Under the pieces are notes generated by a model. That model was not told the DNA's origin. It saw only the letters and a list, made by a program, of their open reading frames with translations, and made no database searches. Positions 1 to 8,021 of a stretch of DNA of 64,000 nt are shown here, one piece after another. The first letter of the stretch is position 1, and every line of letters starts with the position of its first letter. A program made the translations under genes and the position numbers. Source of the DNA: Streptomyces sp. Sge12 (GTDB lineage: Bacteria; Actinomycetota; Actinomycetes; Streptomycetales; Streptomycetaceae); contig NZ_CP020555.1 in the NCBI RefSeq assembly GCF_002080455.1, forward strand, positions 4,359,501 to 4,423,500. The letters run 5' to 3'.

Positions 1-441
1 CAGCCGCGCGCACAGCCGTGCCCACACCTCAGCGACCTGCTCCTCGTCGTACTGGCGCAATACGTTCGCCGCGCGGATCAGCGCCGGCCGGGCCCCGCCG
101 TCCAGCGGCACCTCGAACCCGCCGTGCCGGAAGCTCAGCCCCTCCCGTTCGTACGGCTTCGCCCCCGCCACCCGCGCCGGCTCGATCTCGATGCCGACCA
201 CCCGCACCCGCGGCGCCACGTCCCGCAGCCGCGCCAGCAGCTCGACCGCCGTCCAGGGCGCGGCCCCGTAGCCCAGGTCCACCGCGACCGGAGCCTCCGC
301 GCGACGCAGCGCGGCGCCGTGCGTGGCCGCGATCCAGCGGTCCATCCGGCGCAACCGGTTCGGATTCGTCGTCCCGCGCGTCACCGAGCCCACGGGGCGG
401 CCGGGCGCGCGGCTGGAGGGCGGGGTACTGCGGGAGGCCAT
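1..441 (-). CDS. Class I SAM-dependent methyltransferase-like protein (3' part outside window)
   Basis: The reading frame runs from an ATG at 441 down to base 1 without a stop, so 147 codons are visible and the C-terminus is missing. After a basic N-terminal tail, residues around 40-60 carry VDLGYGAAPWT, which matches the SAM-binding motif I of Rossmann methyltransferases. VGIEIEP about 25 residues later matches the acidic end of strand 2. The visible end (ANVLRQYDEEQVAEVW) is protein-like. It is transcribed divergently from mshA, with about 216 bp between the starts. Substrate is unknown. I recall a similar gene beside mshA in other Streptomyces, so the position looks conserved. Confidence 0.8.
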   Translation of the reverse strand, partial: MASRSTPPSSRAPGRPVGSVTRGTTNPNRLRRMDRWIAATHGAALRRAEAPVAVDLGYGAAPWTAVELLARLRDVAPRVRVVGIEIEPARVAGAKPYEREGLSFRHGGFEVPLDGGARPALIRAANVLRQYDEEQVAEVWARLCARL

Positions 442-657
442 GGGCCGAGGGTAAGCGGAGGGTCCCCGCGCCGTGAAAATCCCGCGACACGCCCATGGAC
501 ACGAGGAAACCCGAAGGAAAACCGGGCACCCCGGAATGCGGGGGACGGCCATCCGGGTTGCACTCCTTGCAGGGCGCCTTCCGCGCTCCCGCCGTCATGC
601 CGTCCGGCATGCCGTCCGAGCGTCGTGCGCGCCGTCCGAGCCGAGAGGACTGGTCCC

Positions 658-2028
658 TTGAGCCAGTACGTGTCCCGCCTCAGTGGTCGCCTCGCCGCCG
701 CCCGTGCCACCCGGTACGAGCCGCCCCGCCTGCGCCTTCCGGCCGTGGGCCACCACCGCAAGCCGCGCCGCGTGGCCATGCTCAGCGTGCACACCTCACC
801 GCTGCACCAGCCCGGCACCGGCGACGCGGGCGGGATGAACGTCTACATCGTGGAGCTGGCCAAGCGGCTCGCCGCGATCAACATCGAGGTCGAGATCTTC
901 ACCCGGGCCACCACCGGCGGGCTGCCGCCCGTGGTCGACCTGGCCCCCGGGGTCCTCGTACGCCACGTGGACGCGGGACCCTACGAGGGCCTCGCCAAGG
1001 AGGAGCTCCCCGCCCAGCTCTGCGCCTTCACCCACGGCGTGATGCAGGCCTGGGCCGGCCACCGCCCCGGCTACTACGACCTCGTCCACTCCCACTACTG
1101 GCTCTCCGGCCACGTGGGCTGGCTCGCCGCCGAACGCTGGGGCGTCCCCCTCGTCCACGCCATGCACACCATGGCGAAGGTCAAGAACGCGGCGCTGGCC
1201 GAGGGGGACACGCCCGAGCCCGCCGCCCGCGTCATAGGCGAGACCCAGATCGTGGCCGCCGCCGACCGGCTCATCGCGAACACCGCCGAGGAGGCCGACG
1301 AGCTCGTCCGGCACTACGAGGCCGACCCCGCCAAGGTGGCCGTCGTCCACCCCGGCGTGAACCTCGACCGCTTCACGGCCGGCGACGGCCGGGCCGCCGC
1401 CCGCGCCCGCCTCGGCCTGCCGCAGGACGCCGTCATCCCGCTGTTCGCCGGGCGGATCCAGCCGCTGAAGGCCCCCGACATCCTGCTGCGCGCCGTCGCC
1501 GTCATGGTCGACCAGGACCCCTCGCTGCGCCGCCGCCTCTTCGTGCCCGTCGTCGGCGGCCCGAGCGGCAGCGGCCTCGCCAAGCCGGAGGGCCTGCAGA
1601 AGCTCGCCGCCAAGCTGGGCATCGCCGACCTCGTGCACTTCCACCCGCCGGTCGCGCAGGACGGGCTCGCCGACTGGTTCCGGGCGGCGTCCGTGCTGGT
1701 CATGCCCTCCTACAGCGAGTCCTTCGGGCTCGTCGCCATAGAGGCCCAGGCCGCCGGTACGCCGGTGCTCGCCGCCGAGGTCGGCGGACTGCCCGTCGCC
1801 GTCAACGACGGGGTCACGGGGATCCTCGTACCCGGGCACGACCCGGTGGACTACGCGCGCGAGCTGCGGCGCTTCGTGGACGAGCCAGGGCTCGCGGACC
1901 GGATGGGCGCGGAGGCGGCGCGGCACGCGCAGTTCTTCGGCTGGGACACCGCGGCGAGCGGCACGGCCGACGTCTACACCGCAGCCATGCATGATCATCG
2001 CCGTCGCGTACGCTCCCACCATGGCTGA
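658..2028 (+). CDS. mshA: D-inositol-3-phosphate glycosyltransferase, mycothiol biosynthesis
   Basis: This GT-B, GT4-family enzyme moves GlcNAc from UDP-GlcNAc to 1L-myo-inositol-1-phosphate, the first committed step to mycothiol, the actinobacterial low-molecular-weight thiol. Of 456 residues, the N-terminal half carries SVHTSPLHQPGTGDAGGMNV, the donor/acceptor loop typical of MshA. The C-terminal half has FAGRIQPLKAPDILLRA and the GT4 signature MPSYSESFGLVAIEAQAAG. The TTG start is chosen because family members begin MSQYVSRL, and upstream codons in this frame are not protein-like. The stop overlaps the start of the next gene by 8 nt (ATGGCTGA), so the two are probably translationally coupled. 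Confidence 0.95.
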   Translation: MSQYVSRLSGRLAAARATRYEPPRLRLPAVGHHRKPRRVAMLSVHTSPLHQPGTGDAGGMNVYIVELAKRLAAINIEVEIFTRATTGGLPPVVDLAPGVLVRHVDAGPYEGLAKEELPAQLCAFTHGVMQAWAGHRPGYYDLVHSHYWLSGHVGWLAAERWGVPLVHAMHTMAKVKNAALAEGDTPEPAARVIGETQIVAAADRLIANTAEEADELVRHYEADPAKVAVVHPGVNLDRFTAGDGRAAARARLGLPQDAVIPLFAGRIQPLKAPDILLRAVAVMVDQDPSLRRRLFVPVVGGPSGSGLAKPEGLQKLAAKLGIADLVHFHPPVAQDGLADWFRAASVLVMPSYSESFGLVAIEAQAAGTPVLAAEVGGLPVAVNDGVTGILVPGHDPVDYARELRRFVDEPGLADRMGAEAARHAQFFGWDTAASGTADVYTAAMHDHRRRVRSHHG

Positions 2029-2506
2029 CACCGCCGAGATCATCGAGAGCGCGCTCACCGCCGCGGAGCTGAGCTGGGAGAGCCCCGAACCGGGCGCCTA
2101 CGTCGTCCAGCTCCCCGGCACCCGCAAGCTGAGCACCACCTGCTCGCTCAGGGTCGGCCGGCACTCGCTGTCGGTCAACGCGTTCGTGATCCGGCACCCC
2201 GACGAGAACGAGGCGGGCGTCCACCGCTGGCTGCTGGAGCGCAACCTCAAGCTGTACGGCATGGCGTACGCGGTGGACCGCCTCGGCGACATCTACCTGA
2301 CGGCCCGGCTCCCGCTGTCGGTCGTCGACCCGGAGGAGCTGGACCGGCTGCTCGGCACGGTCCTGGAGGCGGCGGACGGCTCCTTCAACACCCTGCTGGA
2401 GCTGGGCTTCGCGAGCGCGATCCGGCGCGAGTACGAATGGCGCGTCTCGCGCGGCGAGCCGACCTTCAACCTCGACGCCTTCAAGCACCTCACCCGCCCG
2501 TCCTAG
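2021..2506 (+). CDS. YbjN domain-containing protein
   Basis: A 161-residue cytoplasmic protein of the YbjN family, whose fold resembles type III secretion chaperones and whose exact role is unsettled. Family features include the N-terminal helix IIESALTAAELSW, the central HSLSVNAFVIRHPDENEAGVH strands, and the C-terminal helix pair. The ATG lies inside the last codons of mshA, giving an 8-nt overlap and implying one transcript with mshA. This adjacency to the mycothiol glycosyltransferase is common in Streptomyces, but no biochemical link follows from the sequence. An inverted repeat follows within 10 nt of the stop. Confidence 0.85.
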   Translation: MADTAEIIESALTAAELSWESPEPGAYVVQLPGTRKLSTTCSLRVGRHSLSVNAFVIRHPDENEAGVHRWLLERNLKLYGMAYAVDRLGDIYLTARLPLSVVDPEELDRLLGTVLEAADGSFNTLLELGFASAIRREYEWRVSRGEPTFNLDAFKHLTRPS

Positions 2507-2510
2507 GACA

Positions 2511-2561
2511 TCTCTTTCGGATCTTGCCGGGCGGGCCGGGCCCGACAAGATCCGGAAGAGA
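2511..2561. terminator. Bidirectional hairpin between convergent genes
   Basis: Imperfect 22-bp inverted repeat. TCTCTTTCGGATCTTGCCGG is answered by CCCGACAAGATCCGGAAGAGA. It lies between the YbjN gene and the convergent MFS gene. A one-armed variant of the same sequence occurs near 63285-63310, so this may be a dispersed repeat rather than a purely local terminator. Confidence 0.75.
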
Positions 2562-2593
2562 CGGCCTGGCGACCTCTTGGGTCCTGCCGGCGC

Positions 2594-3907
2594 TCACCCC
2601 TCCACGGCAGCGGGAAGCGGCTTGGCCGCCGGCGCGGGAGCATCACCGGCCGCGACCGCTGGTGCAGCCAGGGCGACGGCCCCGGCCGCGCCCCTGCCCG
2701 CATCACCCTTGGGCAGGCCCCGCATCAGCAGCCAGTAGCCGAGCGCCGCGACCGTGCCCAGGCCGGCCGTGGTCCCCCACAGCCAGCCCGCGCCGAAGCG
2801 GTCGATGACCGTGCCCGCCAGCAGCGGGGCCAGCAGCGAGGCCACCGCCCACGACAGGTTGTACACGCCCTGGTAGCGGCCGCGCCCGTGCAGCGGCGAG
2901 AGCCGGACGACCAGGCTCATCTGGGTCGGCGAGTTGATGATCTCGGCCAGGGTCCAGACGCACACGGTCAGGGCGAGGGCGCCGACCGAGCCGCCGAAGG
3001 CCGTGAGGCCGAATCCGTACCCCGCGAGCAGCGCCGAGACCACCAGCAGCTTCTGCGCGTCGCGGTGCTCGATGAACCGGGTGACCGGGATCTGGAGCAG
3101 CACGATCAGGATGCCGTTGACGGCGACGACCAGGCCGTAGTCGGTGGTGGAGAAGCCCGCCGCCCCCATGGCCAGCGGCAGCCCGAACGCCCCCTGCATG
3201 TAGATCAGCGAGATCAGGAAGGACAGCCCGACCACGCCCATGTACCGCCCGTCGCGCAGCACCGTGCCCAGGCCGACCTCCGCCTCGGAGGCCGTCTGCG
3301 CCGCCCCCTTCTCCGGGCGGGACTCGGGCAGCTTGACGAAGACCAGCACCGCGCAGGTCAGCGTCAGGGCCGCCTCGCCCAGGAAGCCCGCCAGGTAGCT
3401 GTGCTGCGCGATCAGGCCCGCCACCATGGAGCTGACGGCGAAGCCGAGGTTGATGGCCCAGTAGTTGAGCGCGAAGGCCCGGACCCGGTCCTCGGGGCGG
3501 ACGATGTCCGCCATCATCGCGGCGACCGCCGGCCGGGACGCGTTCGAGGTCATACCGACGAGCAGGGCCACGGCCGCGATCGCCGCCGGGTGCTCCATGA
3601 AGCCCAGCAGCGCCACGGAGAACGCGGTCGAGGCCTGGGCGGCCAGCAGCGTGGGCCGGCGCCCCAGCCGGTCGGTCATCACACCGGCGACGAGGGAGGA
3701 GACCACCCCGCCGAGTCCGTGGAGGGCGACCACGAGTCCCGCGAAGGAGGCCGAGTAGCCGCGGTCGACGGTGAGGTACAGGGTCATGAAGGTGGCGACG
3801 AAGGCCCCGAGCCGGTTCACGAGGGTGCTCGTCCAGAGCCACCAGAACGCGGGCGGCAGCCCCGAGACGCTCTCCCGGGCGGCTTGTCCGATACGGGCAG
3901 CGGACAT
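2594..3907 (-). CDS. MFS transporter, drug:H+ antiporter-like
   Basis: A 437-residue major facilitator with about 12 hydrophobic segments. The loop 2-3 motif A is GVMTDRLGRRPTLLAA near residues 75-90, followed by typical DHA1-like helices. The C-terminal about 35 residues are Ala/Pro-rich and cytoplasmic. The ATG at 3907 is preferred over the one at 3928 because GGGGGA sits about 7 nt upstream of it. It is convergent with mshA-ybjN and divergent from gpmA, and a 9-bp-armed palindrome lies in the shared promoter region. Substrate cannot be read from the sequence, and a sugar or metabolite efflux role is possible. Confidence 0.85.
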   Translation of the reverse strand: MSAARIGQAARESVSGLPPAFWWLWTSTLVNRLGAFVATFMTLYLTVDRGYSASFAGLVVALHGLGGVVSSLVAGVMTDRLGRRPTLLAAQASTAFSVALLGFMEHPAAIAAVALLVGMTSNASRPAVAAMMADIVRPEDRVRAFALNYWAINLGFAVSSMVAGLIAQHSYLAGFLGEAALTLTCAVLVFVKLPESRPEKGAAQTASEAEVGLGTVLRDGRYMGVVGLSFLISLIYMQGAFGLPLAMGAAGFSTTDYGLVVAVNGILIVLLQIPVTRFIEHRDAQKLLVVSALLAGYGFGLTAFGGSVGALALTVCVWTLAEIINSPTQMSLVVRLSPLHGRGRYQGVYNLSWAVASLLAPLLAGTVIDRFGAGWLWGTTAGLGTVAALGYWLLMRGLPKGDAGRGAAGAVALAAPAVAAGDAPAPAAKPLPAAVEG

Positions 3908-3990
3908 GGAAGGTTCCCCCCGGGGCATCAGTATGTAAGCGTCACTCTTGCAGTGGGCACATTACGAGCGCAGGGGTTCCGGGCGCCAGT

Positions 3991-4013
3991 GGATTGACGC
4001 GGGCCGTCAATCC
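3991..4013. promoter_or_regulatory. Perfect palindrome between MFS gene and gpmA (candidate operator)
   Basis: Arms GGATTGACG and CGTCAATCC are perfect 9-bp inverted repeats around CGGGC. It is 84 bp upstream of the MFS start and 56 bp upstream of gpmA. No adjacent regulator gene exists, so the binding protein is unknown. A chance hairpin is possible. Confidence 0.45.
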
Positions 4014-4068
4014 GACGGGACCCGGCACCGCGCGCGAGCCCGCGGGGGCGTCCATTAGGCTCGTGCGC

Positions 4069-4830
4069 ATGGCCGACGCACCGTACAAGCTGATCCTCCT
4101 CCGCCACGGCGAGAGCGACTGGAACGCGAAGAACCTGTTCACCGGCTGGGTGGACGTCAACCTCACCGAGAAGGGCGAGAAGGAGGCGGTCCGCGGCGGT
4201 GAGCTGCTCAAGGACGCCGGCCTGCTGCCCGACGTGCTGCACACCTCCCTCCAGAAGCGCGCCATCCGCACCGCGCAGCTCGCGCTGGAGGCCGCCGACC
4301 GCCACTGGATCCCGGTCCACCGCTCCTGGCGCCTGAACGAGCGCCACTACGGTGCGCTCCAGGGCAAGGACAAGGCGCAGACCCTCGCGGAGTTCGGCGA
4401 GGAGCAGTTCATGCTGTGGCGCCGCTCGTACGACACCCCGCCGCCGGTCCTGGAGGACGGTACGGAGTTCTCGCAGTCCGCGGACCCGCGCTACGCGTCG
4501 ATCCCGAACGAGCTGCGCCCGCGCACGGAGTGCCTCAAGGACGTCGTCGAGCGCATGCTGCCGTACTGGTACGACGGCATCGTCCCGGACCTGCTGGCCG
4601 GCCGCACGGTCCTGGTCGCCGCGCACGGCAACTCCCTGCGCGGTCTGGTCAAGCACCTGGACGGCATCTCCGACGCCGACATCACGGGCCTGAACATCCC
4701 GACCGGCATCCCGCTCTTCTACGAACTGGACGCCGACTTCAAGCCCCTCACCCCGGGCGGCACCTACCTCGACCCGGACGCCGCCGCGGCGGCCATCGAG
4801 GCGGTCAAGAACCAGGGCAAGAAGAAGTAA
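4069..4830 (+). CDS. gpmA: 2,3-bisphosphoglycerate-dependent phosphoglycerate mutase
   Basis: This 253-residue glycolytic enzyme interconverts 3- and 2-phosphoglycerate through a phospho-histidine. RHGES at residues 12-16 gives the phosphorylated His13. RHYGALQGKDKAQT in the middle and AAHGNSLRGLVKHL near residue 185 supply the remaining active-site residues. Length is normal for dPGM. The ATG at 4069 is preceded by a -10-like TAGGCT (4056-4061) ending 7 nt before it and by no Shine-Dalgarno, so the mRNA is probably leaderless. A strong hairpin follows the stop. Confidence 0.95.
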   Translation: MADAPYKLILLRHGESDWNAKNLFTGWVDVNLTEKGEKEAVRGGELLKDAGLLPDVLHTSLQKRAIRTAQLALEAADRHWIPVHRSWRLNERHYGALQGKDKAQTLAEFGEEQFMLWRRSYDTPPPVLEDGTEFSQSADPRYASIPNELRPRTECLKDVVERMLPYWYDGIVPDLLAGRTVLVAAHGNSLRGLVKHLDGISDADITGLNIPTGIPLFYELDADFKPLTPGGTYLDPDAAAAAIEAVKNQGKKK

Positions 4831-4840
4831 CAGAAGAGAC

Positions 4841-4882
4841 CGAACCCCTGGCCTGCGCGCACGGCGCGGGTCAGGGGTTTCG
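4841..4882 (+). terminator. Terminator of gpmA
   Basis: CGAACCCCTG pairs with CAGGGGTTTCG (one bulge) around a GC-rich loop. It lies 10 nt after the gpmA stop and is followed by a T-rich TCTGTTTC. Confidence 0.7.
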
Positions 4883-4955
4883 TCTGTTTCGGCGCGTACG
4901 ATTTTCCGAAGATCGACTCAGGGGGAGTCGGTCGGCTTTCTTGGGGGAAATCTGT

Positions 4956-6725
4956 ATGCGCAAGACCAACCGCGTCCTGGCCGCGACGGCCGGGGCGCTG
5001 CTGCTCTCCGGCCTGTTGCCGTTCCAGAGCGCCCTGGCCGCCGGTGAGCTGCCCAAGCTCTGGAACTTCTGCACGAACGGCTGGGGCGGGCCGCTGTTCG
5101 ATCCGGCCGAGAGGGCGGTGTTCGTGCCGGGCGGCGAGGACGCCGGCTCGGGCTGCTGGATCAACTTGACCAGCCCCGACTCCGGCAAGAACTGGATCGG
5201 CACCGACCTGCAGCTGACGCTCACCGCCGAGTCGGTGAAGGCCGCGGGGTACTCCCCGCAGCAGCTCGCCCAGATGCTGCGGGTCCGCACCAACTTCTCC
5301 AACACCGAGTGGGGCGAGGACTGGACCGCGCGCCGCTGGACGGTCCACCGGGACGGTGCGATGACGGTGCGGATCCCGGCCTGCACCAACAACTGCATGG
5401 GGGTGTTCCTCCAGCTGTCCGGCGCGCCCCGGGAGGGGAGCACCGAGCTGAAGGCGGAGCTGAGGGCCACCGGGCCCGGCTACGACCCCAACCCGATGCC
5501 GCTGACCTTCGACTACTTCGCCCGCGCGGGCACCAAGCCGGTCACCTTCGGCACTCCCGGCACCTTCGTGCCGGTGACGCCCACCCGGCTGCTCGACACC
5601 CGCGGCGGCCTGGGGGCGCCGGCGGCCAAGGTCGGTTCCGGCGGGTCGGTCAACGTGGGGATCGCGGGCCGGGCCGGTGTGCCGGCCGCCGGTGTCACCG
5701 CGGTGGTCCTGAACGTGACGGCCACCAACCCGACCGCGGGCAGCTTCGTCACCGCCCACCCGCACGGAGCGGCGCGGCCGACCGCCTCGAACCTCAACTT
5801 CACGGCGGGGCAGACCGTCCCCAACCAGGTGACCGTCCCGGTCGGGGCCGACGGCACCGTCGACCTCTACAACCACACCGGCACGGTCGATCTGGTCGCG
5901 GACATCAGCGGCTACTACCTGGAGGGGGACAGTGGGCTGCGGTTCACCGGTGTCAGCCCGAAGCGGCTGATGGACACCCGTGACCCCTGGCTCAACCCGG
6001 GCACCCCGGAGCGCCCGTTCGGACCGGTCGGGTCGGGCGGGACCATCACCCTGGACGTCGCGGGCAAGTACCCCGGTGCCAAGGCGGTGACCCTGAACGT
6101 GACGGCCGCCAACCCGACGGCGAGCAGCTTCGTCACCGCCTACCCGCACGGAGCGGCGCGGCCGACCGCCTCGAACCTCAACTTCACGGCGGGGCAGACC
6201 GTCCCCAACCAGGTGACCGTCCCGGTCGGGGCCGACGGCAAGGTCGAGTTCTACAACCACTCCGGGAACGTCGCGCTGATCGCCGACATCAGCGGCTACT
6301 ACTCCGACACCGGCGCGAGGTTCGTCCCGACCGGCCCCACCCGGGTCCTGGACACCCGAGAGGCGCCGGGCAAGCCGCTCGGCGAGCACAAGGAGCTGGA
6401 CATCCAGCCCAACTCGTGGAAGTACGGCATCCCGCCGTTCGGGGTCACCGGCGTGACCATGAACGTCACCGCGACCAACGGCACCGCCGGCAGCCACCTG
6501 TCGGCCGCCCCCAGCACGGGCTGCGAGCGCTTCCAGGGGATGTGGCCCGAGTACTCGAACCTCAACTTCACGGCCGGGCAGACCGTCGCGAACGCGGTGA
6601 CCGGCCGGCTCCCCGATCTGAACTACTGCGGTTCCAACGTCTGGGCCGACGCGGTGAGCATCTACAACCACGAGGGCTCCGTGGACGTGATCGCCGACGT
6701 GAGCGGCTACTTCCTCCAGGACTGA
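4956..6725 (+). CDS. Secreted protein with three ~120-residue surface repeats
   Basis: 589 residues with a Sec signal peptide (RK near the N-terminus, a hydrophobic core at 7-22, and cleavage after ALA-28 or A-29). Residues about 30-190 form a Cys-containing domain. Three repeat modules follow, each opening with PTRLLDTR, KRLMDTR or TRVLDTR. Each passes through NVTATNPTAGSF and SNLNFTAGQTVPNQVTVPVG and closes with DISGYY or DVSGYF. Such modules occur in actinobacterial secreted proteins, and an extracellular or cell-surface role is inferred. Modules 1 and 2 share 99 identical bases. GGGGGAAA precedes the ATG. No sorting signal or transmembrane anchor is present. Confidence 0.8.
   Translation: MRKTNRVLAATAGALLLSGLLPFQSALAAGELPKLWNFCTNGWGGPLFDPAERAVFVPGGEDAGSGCWINLTSPDSGKNWIGTDLQLTLTAESVKAAGYSPQQLAQMLRVRTNFSNTEWGEDWTARRWTVHRDGAMTVRIPACTNNCMGVFLQLSGAPREGSTELKAELRATGPGYDPNPMPLTFDYFARAGTKPVTFGTPGTFVPVTPTRLLDTRGGLGAPAAKVGSGGSVNVGIAGRAGVPAAGVTAVVLNVTATNPTAGSFVTAHPHGAARPTASNLNFTAGQTVPNQVTVPVGADGTVDLYNHTGTVDLVADISGYYLEGDSGLRFTGVSPKRLMDTRDPWLNPGTPERPFGPVGSGGTITLDVAGKYPGAKAVTLNVTAANPTASSFVTAYPHGAARPTASNLNFTAGQTVPNQVTVPVGADGKVEFYNHSGNVALIADISGYYSDTGARFVPTGPTRVLDTREAPGKPLGEHKELDIQPNSWKYGIPPFGVTGVTMNVTATNGTAGSHLSAAPSTGCERFQGMWPEYSNLNFTAGQTVANAVTGRLPDLNYCGSNVWADAVSIYNHEGSVDVIADVSGYFLQD
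5758..5856 (+). repeat. Intragenic direct repeat, copy 1
   Basis: 99 bp identical to 6142-6240 (period 384 bp), inside modules 1 and 2 of the secreted repeat protein. Flanks diverge, which points to recent duplication or gene conversion. Confidence 0.9.
6142..6240 (+). repeat. Intragenic direct repeat, copy 2
   Basis: Second copy of the 99-bp block at 5758-5856. Identity includes synonymous positions. Confidence 0.9.
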
Positions 6726-6763
6726 CCCCGCCCGGCCCGGAAGTCCGCGGCGATCCGTCGGTG

Positions 6764-6821
6764 TGCGCGCACGCGAAAGGGCCCCGGCCGAGGAGACTCG
6801 GCCGGGGCCCTTTGCGTGCGC
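6764..6821. terminator. Strong bidirectional terminator hairpin
   Basis: Stem of about 27 bp. GAAAGGGCCCCGGCCGAG pairs with CTCGGCCGGGGCCCTTTGC around a GAGA loop, extended by GCGCACGC/GCGTGCGC. It serves the secreted repeat gene and the convergent Cys-rich gene. Confidence 0.9.
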
Positions 6822-6843
6822 GTGAAGCCGGTGGCGGCGGCGG

Positions 6844-6993
6844 TCAGCCGCCGCACTGGCAGGGGGCGCCGGACTGGCAGCCGCAGCCGCAGCCCGAGCC
6901 GCAGCCGCAGGCCGCGAGCAGGGGCAGCCGCAGCGGCTCCGGCCGCGGCGGCTCCGCCTGCTCAGGGGTGATGGGGACGGGGGAATCGGGCAT
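6844..6993 (-). CDS. 49-residue Cys/Gly-rich small protein
   Basis: The ATG at 6993 is preceded by an excellent Shine-Dalgarno (GAGGAGGAACC), which supports real translation. The N-terminal half is Pro/Glu-rich (MPDSPVPITPEQAEPPRPEP). The C-terminal half is a dense Cys-Gly tract (AACGCGSGCGCGCQSG then APCQCGG) with eight cysteines in 24 residues. That resembles small metal-binding proteins or a modified peptide, and no known metallothionein signature is evident. There is no signal peptide. It lies 123 bp downstream of phoU on the same strand and ends in the strong shared terminator. Function is unknown. Confidence 0.65.
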   Translation of the reverse strand: MPDSPVPITPEQAEPPRPEPLRLPLLAACGCGSGCGCGCQSGAPCQCGG

Positions 6994-7116
6994 GGTTCCT
7001 CCTCGCAGAGGCGGTGCCCCGCGGCATACGGGACTTCGTACGACGACCGCTCTCGCCCTCATTCATGCCCAGCGGTACCGGCGCGTCAACGGCGCATTGG
7101 GGCTCGGTGGCCCGTC

Positions 7117-7794
7117 TCAGATGCCGTCGACCTGGGTCGGCTGCTGGAGGTCGTCCGCGTGCTCACCCGTCACCAGGTAGACCACGCGCTTGGCCACCGA
7201 CACCGCGTGGTCCGCGAAGCGCTCGTAGTAGCGGCCCAGCAGGGTCACGTCCACCGCCGTCTCGATGCCGTGCTTCCAGCGGTCGTCCATCAGGTGCTGG
7301 AACAGCGTGCGGTGCAGCTGGTCCATCTCGTCGTCGTCCTGCTCCAGCTGGAGGGCGAGGTCGACGTCCTTCGTGATGATGACCTCGGCGGCCTTCGCCA
7401 TCAGGCGCTGCGCCAGCTGCCCCATCTCCAGGATGGTGGCGTGCAGGTCGCGCGGCACGGCTGTGTCCGGGAAGCGCAGCCGGGCGAGCTTCGCCACGTG
7501 CTGGGCCAGGTCGCCGCTGCGCTCCAGGTCGGCGCTCATCCGCAGCGAGGTCACGACGATGCGCAGGTCGGTGGCGACCGGCTGCTGGCGGGCCAGCAGG
7601 GCGATCGCGCGCGCCTCCAGGTCGTGCTGGAGGTCGTCGACCTTCTGGTCGGCGGCGATGACGCTCTCGGCGAGCTTCAGGTCGGCGTCGAGCATGGACG
7701 TCGTCGCCCGCCCGATCGCGGAACCGACGAGCCGGGCCATCTCGACGAGGCCTTCTCCGATCGAGTCCAGTTCCTCGTGGTACGCGTCGCGCAT
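7117..7794 (-). CDS. phoU: Phosphate signalling protein PhoU
   Basis: A 225-residue all-helical protein with two PhoU repeats. Each carries the family metal-site pattern, visible as ADLERSGDLAQHVAKLAR in the first and GRYYERFADHAVSVAKRV in the second. PhoU damps phosphate uptake and PhoR signalling at the membrane. It is divergent from phoR-phoP with a 227-bp shared promoter region that contains a PHO-box-like direct repeat on this strand. The gene is therefore expected to be induced through PhoP when phosphate is scarce. Length and start match other actinobacterial PhoU proteins. Confidence 0.95.
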   Translation of the reverse strand: MRDAYHEELDSIGEGLVEMARLVGSAIGRATTSMLDADLKLAESVIAADQKVDDLQHDLEARAIALLARQQPVATDLRIVVTSLRMSADLERSGDLAQHVAKLARLRFPDTAVPRDLHATILEMGQLAQRLMAKAAEVIITKDVDLALQLEQDDDEMDQLHRTLFQHLMDDRWKHGIETAVDVTLLGRYYERFADHAVSVAKRVVYLVTGEHADDLQQPTQVDGI

Positions 7795-7915
7795 GTCTCG
7801 TGTCCCTCTCTCGACCTACTACTACTGCTTACTGCACGTACTGCCCTGAGCGGGCCGGGTGGCCATCGGCCCCCACGTTGACACGGTGAGCCGCAAACGC
7901 GTCCGACTCCGGCAT

Positions 7916-7948
7916 CACAAGTGAATCAACCCGGTCGTCAGGGTGAAC
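7916..7948 (-). promoter_or_regulatory. Candidate PHO box (PhoP direct repeats) between phoU and phoR
   Basis: Read on the minus strand, three consecutive 11-mers are GTTCACCCTGA, CGACCGGGTTG and ATTCACTTGTG. Units 1 and 3 match the PhoP direct-repeat consensus GTTCACC. The site is about 120-155 bp upstream of phoU and about 75-105 bp upstream of phoR. Confidence 0.55.
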
Positions 7949-8021
7949 TCTGGGCGACGAGTGTTCGAGGTGCCACCCGAACGGCTGTGGAAGTGTCGTC
8001 CGGCCTGCTTAACCTGGATCC

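Noticed and set aside
796..2058. Long open frame on the minus strand opposite mshA
   Set aside because: Its translation is Val/Gly/His-rich with no domain, typical of the antisense of a GC-rich gene. mshA on the other strand is unambiguous.
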